From contig JAQVUQ010000222.1 of NCBI GenBank assembly GCA_028699365.1, positions 1-5,193 of the forward strand: a DNA stretch of 5,193 bases. Direction: 5' to 3'. The position numbers were made by a program, and so were the translations under genes. The notes under the pieces are model-generated. The model was given only the letters and a program-made list of their open reading frames with translations. It did not search any database and was not told the origin of the DNA. Below are positions 1 to 5,193 of this stretch, piece after piece (the stretch's first letter is position 1; each line of letters opens with the position of its first letter). This DNA is from a bacterium. Its GTDB lineage: Bacteria > UBP13 > UBA5359.

Positions 1-59
1 AATGTTATCCTCCTTTTCCCGTCTACGCGGGGGCTTCAACTGGAGGATAACATTTTTTT
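1..59. terminator. Inverted-repeat hairpin at the operon end, probable (bidirectional) terminator
   Basis: Bases 1-13 (AATGTTATCCTCC) are the perfect reverse complement of 42-54 (GGAGGATAACATT), giving a 13-bp stem. The 28-nt loop contains a smaller hairpin, CCCG at 18-21 with CGGG at 28-31. On the plus strand the stem runs directly into seven Ts (53-59), as in an intrinsic terminator. The minus-strand operon also ends here, after the last remnant stop at 71-73. A T-run for that direction would lie beyond base 1 and cannot be seen, so the bidirectional reading is inference. Oddly, one arm contains GGAGG and the other CCTCC, the Shine-Dalgarno and anti-Shine-Dalgarno cores. The element could therefore instead be a leader hairpin for a gene beyond the window, or the end of a repeat, since the window begins exactly at the outer base of the stem. 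Confidence 0.6.
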
Positions 60-70
60 ATCCCTTACTA

Positions 71-223
71 TCATAGTCGGCTAACGGCTTCCTCTATCGC
101 TTGTCCCAAAAAACTTTACATGCACCCTATACCAGGTTGGATCTTTCTGATTTGTCTTTCTCTTGTGCGGCTTACCATGCCTATGGCGGGAGTGATATCC
201 AGGCAGGCAAATCCTGCTTTCAT
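71..223 (-). pseudogene. Remnant of a neutral-ceramidase-like ('DITP') gene
   Basis: A short reading frame starts at the ATG at 221-223. It sits 10 nt downstream of an AAGGAG ribosome binding site and 18 nt after the stop of the preceding gene. Its first 16 residues, MKAGFACLDITPAIGM, look like the N-terminus of bacterial neutral/alkaline ceramidase-like proteins, which commonly open with a hydrophobic strand followed by D-I-T-P and a G-M or G-L turn. After residue 16 the similarity stops: the sequence becomes Arg/Gln/Lys-rich and ends at TAA (116-118) after 35 residues. Full-length members of that family are several hundred residues. In the same frame past the TAA, bases 115-71 encode SFLGQAIEEAVSRL and a TGA. 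This resembles an amphipathic helix at a protein's C-terminus and lies shortly before the terminator hairpin. I infer a gene reduced to its two ends by internal deletion. The N-terminal match is from memory of the motif and the C-terminal assignment is weak. A genuine 35-residue peptide is possible but less likely. Confidence 0.4.
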
Positions 224-233
224 CAGCTACGCT

Positions 234-239
234 CTCCTT
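234..239 (-). promoter_or_regulatory. Ribosome binding site of the ceramidase-like remnant
   Basis: The minus strand reads AAGGAG at 239-234, 10 nt before the ATG at 223-221. It lies just downstream of the TGA (242-244) ending the previous reading frame. It fixes the start of the remnant and shows that it was translated as a separate, operon-coupled gene. Its intact state contrasts with the destroyed coding region behind it. Confidence 0.6.
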
Positions 240-241
240 GA

Positions 242-666
242 TCAGAATTCGCAGACGTAACTTATGGGCATTCCAGTGGCAGCGGAATTGATGGCTGCTT
301 CGGCAAAGGCTACGGTACGGGTCCCCTGGTAGACATCGGTGAGGCATTGTTCGTTCCTATCGATACAGGAGACGAAGTCTTCCAACTCGTGCCGCACGTT
401 ATGATTGGCTATCATAACCGGTATCCTGGAAAACTCCAGGTTTTTGGAAGCGATATATACCGGTTCTTCGCAGATCTCTATCTCTCCTATGCGTCCTGAA
501 TCCAGCAGCAGCTTGGCCGCACGGAAGCCGGGTGCGTAACGCCCCACCTGGCCGGTCATGAAGAAACGTTTGTATTCCTTTACCGTCGCTATGATCTTAC
601 GGCACTCCGCTACCGTCGGCGCCAGCGGTTTTTCACAGGCTATTTGTAATTCCGTCCACTGGACAT
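242..666 (-). pseudogene. Gfo/Idh/MocA-family oxidoreductase, doubly deleted remnant
   Basis: An intact gene of this family would be a cytoplasmic NAD(P)-dependent sugar or polyol oxidoreductase of roughly 340-400 residues. Here a strong ribosome binding site leads to an ATG at 664-666, but that frame stops after eight codons at 640-642. The family-like sequence is in the next frame, open from about 667 to the TGA at 242-244. It contains ACEKPLAPTVAECRK with the conserved E-K-P motif, then a helix and the strand leading to FMTGQVGRYAPGF, then LLLDSGRIGEI. The sequence then jumps, near 462-475, to what is normally the extreme C-terminal part, HELEDFVSCIDRN...GTRTVAFAEAAINSAATGMPI. Missing are about the first 85-90 residues, including the Rossmann nucleotide-binding Gly motif, and well over 100 residues of the central alpha/beta domain. 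The first deletion shifts the frame and the second does not. The longest ATG-started piece (242-559, 105 residues) cannot bind cofactor and is unlikely to be functional. Family assignment is confident; the deleted lengths are estimated from typical family architecture. It is not a copy of the oxidoreductase at 4264-5193, because their C-termini differ. Confidence 0.75.
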
Positions 667-671
667 TTTAT

Positions 672-678
672 CTCCTCC
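672..678 (-). promoter_or_regulatory. Ribosome binding site of the second oxidoreductase, overlapping a stop codon
   Basis: GGAGGAG on the minus strand (678-672) lies 5 nt before the ATG at 664-666. Its first G is the last base of the TAG stop (678-680) of the large hydrolase gene. Such tight packing implies co-transcription and translational coupling. The signal is near-consensus although the gene it serves is broken within nine codons. Confidence 0.7.
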
Positions 679-3600
679 TACCAGTTACTGATCTCCAGCA
701 GACGGTAGCTCTGCGGATAGAAGCTCAGTTTGACATTCCCGTCCTTCTCCGGGTTTATGCCGTAATTCTTAAGCGCATCCCAGACTACCACGCGCGGCTT
801 GGTAAAGCCCAGTTTCTCCTTGTCTATCTTGAGAGTTACTTCTCTCCCCATCGCTTCCAGGTTGGAGATAACTACCAGGGCTTTGTTTCCCTTATGCAGG
901 TAGATACTGGCCGGCAGTGCTTCCGGATATGTTGTTACAATACCCTCGTTCTTCCAGTAGGGATGCCACTGGGCGGAGGCGGTATCGAACTTCTTCATTA
1001 TCCTGACGATGGCGCTCCAGGGTCTGCCCTCACGCTCATAGGAACTGTCGTCCAGCCAGGGGGCCTGAGCATTGTGTGAGTAAACCTCGAACTGGACATC
1101 GTGCAGCAGGGCCATGGCTCTCATCTGGTTGCTTTTTACCGGCAGGTTCATCCAGTCGGGCCACATCTGCACGGTGGCTACTCCGTTCAACTGGGTCATG
1201 AACCTTATGCGGTAGGATTCGGGAGAGATAACGCCCAGCACGGTATCCCCGGCTGTGTATTCGGCCTCGCCGTGGTGCTGGATATCGCTGAAGCCGCTGA
1301 CAAAGTAACCGCCCCCGGCATGCAGTGTCACCACGCCGTTATCTATTACCTGCCCGTGCAGCATGGTATAGAGCCTCTTGCACATCTCCCGTATGGCAAA
1401 GAGGGGATATGAGCCGTGCAGCTCGCCGTTACGGTAGAAACCGTAGCCATTCAAATCGTTGGTGGTCAAGCGCGGGCTAAAGGTACCGTCCAGCTTGACG
1501 CCGCTGAACTTCAGCTCTTCCACCATATACTTTACGCCGTCCAGAAAGTAATCCTGGTAAGCCCGACTGGCAGGGTTATGCCAGAAGCAATCGTAGCCGC
1601 AGTCAAAGACGGGGTCCATCAGCATCTCCCGGCCGAAGCTTCGGAAATCGGGGATGTTCTTGTTGACGCCCCAGGAACCGTAATATACTATGGGCAAATC
1701 CTTTCCCGCCTGCTGTCTGGCCCTGTCCACGGCTCTCTTTAAAGTATCGTGCCATTTATCGGAGTATGTCCGGGGGCAGCCGAAATGCCCGGTATCGCTC
1801 ATATTCATGTAGAGGTTCCATAAACCAGGCAGGCTTTGGGACCAGGCCTTGAGATTATCTGCACTCTCAGGGCGTTCGTCAGGATCTTTAGCTCCCAGAA
1901 TCCATGGATTATCCCCCCACATGCGGCTTAATTGGTTAACACCACGGGAGGCGTCCTTGACCGGAGTGACCATCATACCCCAAGTCAGTTTCAAGGGCTG
2001 GTTAAGAGCCGTCTCCTTATCCACCATATTGATCTTCAGGCTGCAGGCGCTATCGCTTTCTTCCAGGAATATGACTCTGTCTTCGGAGGCATTGCTCCAC
2101 CCCTTATCGTTCTCAGACATCCATTCTATGCCTCTGTCCTCTGCTCCAAGATAGACCCGGTAGGTGAAGGGTATGCCCTGCGGGAAGTTATTCTTCCAAT
2201 CGGAGACTACTCCGTCTATGCCTTTACCCGGTATCTTATACTTCTTGAGATCGGTATACCAGGTCCCCATCCAGTAGTATTTGGCCCACTCCTTCTTCAC
2301 GGGGATGTTCAGGCTCAGTGTTGAGAGCGAGACTCCCTTGCCGACGGGCTGCAGTTCCACATCAAAGCGCATCATCCCGTCATACTCCACCAGAATATCG
2401 GCTTTTAAGACTATGTTATCGCTAACGGCCCGATACTCATACCTGGCCTTGACGGCATCCTTCTCTTTCAGTGTTATCTCTCGGCTCTTCCATTTGCAGG
2501 GGATGCCTTTCGCCTCTATCTTCAGCTCTGCCGGGGCTGCCAGGATATTTGTTCCCCGTGCTATTATCCTCTCCGGCAGGAAGGAATCTTTGAAATAGTA
2601 GTCACGGTTCCAGACGGATACCTTATGCTCAAGACCGGTTGTCCCATACCAGGGGGCGGGCTTGGGATCGGCACACTCGGATGCCTCAAGCGGTGTCCAG
2701 GGTACGGGCGGCTTATCCGCATAACCCAGCTTGTTGTTCCACCATGACGGGTCTTCCGGCCGCTCCATACTAACTTCACGGCTGTAGAGAACTTTGCCTC
2801 CTCTTTTAGCCTCCACCGTTACGGTATAGGTTCCTTTACCGGTATCTCCCGTATCCAGGTAGACTTTGGTTTTATTCATATCCTCACTGTAGGCTGTCTT
2901 CTCCTCATCGATTACGCTCTTGCTGCCGGAATGCCTCAGCCTGAAGATTAACGTATCTCCCTTTTTCAAATCGGCGTATTTCAGATCGGTAATCGCTCTT
3001 ATCTTCTTATGCTCCAGGAAATAGGGGGTTAACTCAGTATCCAGCGGCTTGTTCACTGCTATAGCAACAGTCTGTGATGCCAGCAGAGCCCCGCTGTCCT
3101 TATCCTCCAGCCGGTAGTTGACCAAGTACTCTCCGTATTTAAACGGCTGCTCTGCCGTCAGCAACTGCTTCTCTCCGGGCTTGACGGTCACTTCCCGGCT
3201 GTTCTCACCTATGAAGGTATAGCGGTCGTTAAGCTCTTTTAGGTAGTCACTCTCTCCCTTGTAGAAGATTATCTCCTTGCCTTCCTGTATAGGCTGACCT
3301 GTCTGTTTGACATACTCTATCCTGTCCCAAGTGCCGATAAAGCTCTTCAGCCCTTCGCCTGGTAAGGATGGGGCGTAGTAGAAGCTGCTCTTCAGCCTGA
3401 GGTTAAGATCGGCTTTACCTCTATTGACAACCTCTCCCTGTAGGCCGATCTTTTCTGCAGACAGAACACCTATCTTATCCAAGTGTACGCTTACCGGCTT
3501 ATCCATAAAGGTCAGCCTGGCCTTGTTAAGTGAGTCGAAGTTGCCCCGGTAGGCCCAAATGTTGCTCAGGCAGATAAGTTCACGCTGTGGGGTCTGCTGA

Positions 3601-4241
3601 TTGATGTAGAAATCCATTAGCCAGGTAGTGCCCGGCTTAAGCGGGTCTGCCTTGAAGAACTGGGATACGGGCACGGCCACCTCCCCTTCCCATCCGTAGG
3701 GCGTAACGTGTGAGTTGTACTTCCATCCGCCCTTCCAGTTGCTATCCCAACCGCTCTTGCCTAACTCGCCGAAGGCGCTGGAATAGGCTCCCGCGGCATT
3801 GCCCCCTATAGTATAGTATCGGTCTATGCCGTTGCTACGAAGTCCGGGCTCGATGATTATCTCCGCGTTATCGTCTCTGGTCCAGATATCCGGCTGCCAT
3901 CCTGCCGGGAAGGTGATCTTGGGCTTCTCTTCTCCCCTGGGACGATATACCTGCCAGGCAAGATAGAGGGTGTCAGCTGTATATCCCAGCCGGAGCGTAA
4001 CCTTATTCTCCGACAGGCTCCCGGTGGAATTGGCATATAAAGCACAGGTGGAGACTGCCTCATCCCACTCTCCGGCTGCTATTATCCCATCCACTACTGG
4101 GGCCTTACTCAGAGGCGATACGGCCAGATTGGGCTGCCGGCTCCAGTCAGCAGGAATTAAAGGCGTCCCGGCGGCAGACAAGCTGCCGCTCAATCCTGCC
4201 AGTAACAGTAACTGTGCTGTAATAATTCTCAACAGCTTCAT
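678..4241 (-). CDS. Secreted multidomain GH123-like (DUF6067-type) glycoside hydrolase candidate
   Basis: This intact 1187-residue protein probably acts on a polysaccharide or glycoconjugate outside the cytoplasm. Residues 1-23 form a signal peptide: MKLLR, a Leu/Ala-rich core, and a likely signal peptidase I cut after SLSA; there is no lipobox Cys. Residues about 37-245 resemble a CBM9-type carbohydrate-binding fold (VVDGIIAAGEWDEA near the start, NARLTF-like end strand around 238-245). About 250-490 looks like beta-sandwich linker domains. About 497-765 resembles the GH123 N-terminal/DUF6067 domain: WWNNKLGY, then PPVPWTPLE, a VSVWNRDYYF strand, and a distal stretch with GAEDRGIEWMSENDKGW. 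About 770-1070 resembles a TIM-barrel catalytic region with GVKLDGT (Asp918), the REMCKRLY helix, and FSDIQHHGEAEY (Asp986, Glu992, Glu994). Asp918 is my candidate catalytic acid, inferred from similarity to the strand-end K/Y-L-D-G motifs of alpha-galactosidase-like barrels. About 1085-1187 is a C-terminal beta-sandwich. The start is supported by AAGGAG 7 nt upstream and by the signal peptide. It ends with TAG. Substrate and linkage cannot be read from the sequence; beta-N-acetylgalactosaminidase activity, known for characterised GH123 enzymes, should not be assumed because their adjacent Asp-Glu catalytic pair is not evident in the expected place. Confidence 0.85.
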   Translation of the reverse strand: MKLLRIITAQLLLLAGLSGSLSAAGTPLIPADWSRQPNLAVSPLSKAPVVDGIIAAGEWDEAVSTCALYANSTGSLSENKVTLRLGYTADTLYLAWQVYRPRGEEKPKITFPAGWQPDIWTRDDNAEIIIEPGLRSNGIDRYYTIGGNAAGAYSSAFGELGKSGWDSNWKGGWKYNSHVTPYGWEGEVAVPVSQFFKADPLKPGTTWLMDFYINQQTPQRELICLSNIWAYRGNFDSLNKARLTFMDKPVSVHLDKIGVLSAEKIGLQGEVVNRGKADLNLRLKSSFYYAPSLPGEGLKSFIGTWDRIEYVKQTGQPIQEGKEIIFYKGESDYLKELNDRYTFIGENSREVTVKPGEKQLLTAEQPFKYGEYLVNYRLEDKDSGALLASQTVAIAVNKPLDTELTPYFLEHKKIRAITDLKYADLKKGDTLIFRLRHSGSKSVIDEEKTAYSEDMNKTKVYLDTGDTGKGTYTVTVEAKRGGKVLYSREVSMERPEDPSWWNNKLGYADKPPVPWTPLEASECADPKPAPWYGTTGLEHKVSVWNRDYYFKDSFLPERIIARGTNILAAPAELKIEAKGIPCKWKSREITLKEKDAVKARYEYRAVSDNIVLKADILVEYDGMMRFDVELQPVGKGVSLSTLSLNIPVKKEWAKYYWMGTWYTDLKKYKIPGKGIDGVVSDWKNNFPQGIPFTYRVYLGAEDRGIEWMSENDKGWSNASEDRVIFLEESDSACSLKINMVDKETALNQPLKLTWGMMVTPVKDASRGVNQLSRMWGDNPWILGAKDPDERPESADNLKAWSQSLPGLWNLYMNMSDTGHFGCPRTYSDKWHDTLKRAVDRARQQAGKDLPIVYYGSWGVNKNIPDFRSFGREMLMDPVFDCGYDCFWHNPASRAYQDYFLDGVKYMVEELKFSGVKLDGTFSPRLTTNDLNGYGFYRNGELHGSYPLFAIREMCKRLYTMLHGQVIDNGVVTLHAGGGYFVSGFSDIQHHGEAEYTAGDTVLGVISPESYRIRFMTQLNGVATVQMWPDWMNLPVKSNQMRAMALLHDVQFEVYSHNAQAPWLDDSSYEREGRPWSAIVRIMKKFDTASAQWHPYWKNEGIVTTYPEALPASIYLHKGNKALVVISNLEAMGREVTLKIDKEKLGFTKPRVVVWDALKNYGINPEKDGNVKLSFYPQSYRLLEISNW

Positions 4242-4248
4242 CGTCTTA

Positions 4249-4254
4249 CTCCTT
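4249..4254 (-). promoter_or_regulatory. Ribosome binding site of the large hydrolase gene
   Basis: AAGGAG on the minus strand, 7 nt before the ATG at 4239-4241, lies in the 22-nt gap after the upstream oxidoreductase stop (4264-4266). It settles the start of the hydrolase. There is no room for a separate promoter or terminator in this gap, so the two genes are likely one transcript. Confidence 0.8.
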
Positions 4255-4263
4255 CACTACGCT

Positions 4264-5193
4264 TCATTGTCCTACTTGCCTTACATCGATAAAGATACCC
4301 TTCTCCGAGGATTCCTTGGCTGCCAGGCAAGCATGAACGCTCTGTATGCCCATGCTCACCGGGGTGCGGCTTTCACTTATCCGGCCCTCAATAAGTCCGA
4401 TAAAGTCACGGGCCAATTCCATATCTCCCCCAAAATGGGCCATATTCTCACCCGCCTTTACCGTATCGGTAAACGGCTGGTGGTGTCTTACTCTTTTCAA
4501 TTCATTCTTATACCAGTCAAAACCGACTGTCCCTTCATAGCCGCTGATGACGGCCCCTCGGGTAGCGGCGTCTCGACGAACGTGGAAGACCTGGGTATAG
4601 ACTCCCTTGGCGCCGTTGGCAAACTCCACCAGGGCGCTGGAGGAATCCTCGTTCATGCCCCTCTCCGGGCTGCCGCAATCCACACTGAACAGGCAGGGAT
4701 GATCTTCAAGAAGGAAATCGCCAATCTCCGAACCGTTGCGTTTTCTGTTCTGAGGGCTCTCGGGGCAGGTGCCTGCCTCATCACACTTGGAGCACCTCAA
4801 TCCGGCAGGCTTGTTGCCGCCGAAGATCCTACCGTGGGAGGCCATAGCCGCCACCTTAACTATGCTGGAATCCATAAGGTAACTCATATAATCGAAATCA
4901 TGGGTAGCCTTCTGCAGAAAGAGCCCCTGGGTAATATCATACCAGCGATAATCCATACTGAAATAAATGGTGCCGTAGGAGACGTAGTTGGAGGCCATGA
5001 TGTGCTCCGGTGAACCCACAGCCCCAGAGACTATGTATTCCCTGGTAAGCATGCAGAGCGGGGATACCCGCAGAGGAAAGCTGACCACTACCGGACATAG
5101 GCTCTTCTTATAAGCTCTCTCCAGTCACAAGGCCTGTTCCATGGAGATGGCCACCGGCTTCTCTAGGAAGAGAGGCAGATTATAGCGGGCAGC
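4264..5193 (-). pseudogene. Gfo/Idh/MocA-family oxidoreductase with in-frame TGA, N-terminus off the window
   Basis: This is a cytoplasmic NAD(P)-dependent oxidoreductase of the Gfo/Idh/MocA family, whose members typically act on sugars, inositols or their derivatives. The N-terminal Rossmann strands lie beyond base 5193. The frame enters at AARYNLPLFLEKPVAISMEQAL, which carries the family E-K-P motif (5155-5163). It meets TGA at 5125-5127, then continues in the same frame as LERAYKKS and the strand PVVVSFPLR. The open part from the possible GTG at 5086-5088 is 274 residues. Numbered from there, it has KATHDFDYM (Lys60, His63, the usual active-site region), a Cys group (99, 102, 108, 132, 138) typical of a Cys-containing subgroup and perhaps metal-binding, the strand SSALVEFANGAKGVYTQVF, and the C-terminal GGDMELARDFIGLIEG helix. 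Spacing from E-K-P to the next strand is normal if the TGA counts as one residue. This points to a point nonsense mutation rather than an indel. No Shine-Dalgarno precedes the GTG, so reinitiation there would be weak and would yield no cofactor domain. A sequencing error at one base is the main alternative; the gene may then be intact. It lies 22 nt upstream of the hydrolase gene. Confidence 0.75.
5125..5127 (-). other. In-frame TGA interrupting the oxidoreductase
   Basis: This TGA codon falls in a helix between the E-K-P motif and the strand PVVVSFPLR, with family-like sequence on both sides in one frame. The aligned position is variable in the family (small or charged residues), so one base change from CGA or AGA (Arg) or GGA (Gly) would explain it. 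TGA also ends this reading frame (4264-4266) and the second oxidoreductase (242-244), both just before good ribosome binding sites, and it never occurs within the 1187-codon hydrolase. TGA is therefore an ordinary stop here. Confidence 0.8.

Noticed and set aside
1-54. Integron attC site or insertion-sequence terminal repeat, suggested by the nested inverted repeat.
   Set aside because: The arms do not carry the RYYYAAC/GTTRRRY core pair of attC sites, no target-site duplication or transposase is visible, and the hairpin followed by a T-run fits a terminator better.
81-347. An 88-codon minus-strand frame crossing the end of the second oxidoreductase remnant and the ceramidase-like remnant.
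   Set aside because: It overlaps the family-like frame at 242-347 and lacks its own ribosome binding site; its Arg/His-rich composition is typical of an out-of-frame translation. Part of it beyond 220 could hold debris of the deleted gene, but nothing is recognisable.
242-559. A natural miniature 105-residue Gfo/Idh/MocA-like protein starting at the ATG at 557-559.
   Set aside because: Family-like sequence extends upstream of that ATG in the same frame (E-K-P region), no ribosome binding site precedes it, and the product would lack the nucleotide-binding fold and the core of the second domain.
3970-5013. A 347-codon open frame on the plus strand spanning the junction of the hydrolase and the first oxidoreductase.
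   Set aside because: It runs antisense to two genes with clear family motifs, its translation shows no recognisable domain, and it has no ribosome binding site that I can see. It is a shadow frame; the other plus-strand open frames inside the hydrolase gene are the same.
5086-5127. Selenocysteine insertion at the TGA of the first oxidoreductase.
   Set aside because: No convincing stem-loop with a suitable apical loop follows the TGA, the position is not a catalytic cysteine in the family, and the surrounding locus shows other signs of decay.

Overview
All recognisable coding sequence lies on the minus strand and reads as one compact operon running from right to left. Base composition looks balanced, neither AT- nor GC-extreme. 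The gene mix is a Gfo/Idh/MocA oxidoreductase, a very large secreted GH123-like (DUF6067-type) carbohydrate-active protein, a second Gfo/Idh/MocA oxidoreductase, and a gene opening like the neutral-ceramidase-like 'DITP' proteins. This resembles sugar-catabolic clusters of Lentisphaerae, Planctomycetes and related or candidate heterotrophic bacteria. That placement is inference from gene content only; no marker gene is present.

Layout in transcription order (right to left): (1) 5193-4264, the C-terminal three quarters or so of a Gfo/Idh/MocA oxidoreductase whose Rossmann half lies beyond the window edge, with an in-frame TGA at 5125-5127; (2) 4241-678, an intact 1187-residue exported protein with a CBM9-like N-terminus, beta-sandwich linkers, a GH123-N/DUF6067-like domain, a TIM-barrel-like catalytic region and a C-terminal beta-sandwich; (3) 666-242, remnants of a second, different Gfo/Idh/MocA gene that keeps its ribosome binding site and ATG but has lost most of the Rossmann domain and the middle of the C-terminal domain; (4) 223-71, a tiny remnant with a good ribosome binding site and the start of a ceramidase-like protein, nearly all of it missing; (5) 1-59, a strong 13-bp inverted repeat with a T-run, best read as an operon-end terminator.

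The intact operon would plausibly have released and oxidised a glycan-derived sugar: an exported hydrolase acting outside the cytoplasm and NAD(P)-dependent oxidoreductases acting inside it. The main observation is the contrast between one perfectly open 3.56-kb gene and three neighbours that each look broken, two of them by large deletions that leave recognisable ends. I found no RNA gene, CRISPR array, insertion sequence or promoter. No new molecular system is demonstrated. The points most worth checking are the decay pattern, the in-frame TGA, the hairpin whose arms contain Shine-Dalgarno and anti-Shine-Dalgarno cores, and the unassigned substrate of the large hydrolase.
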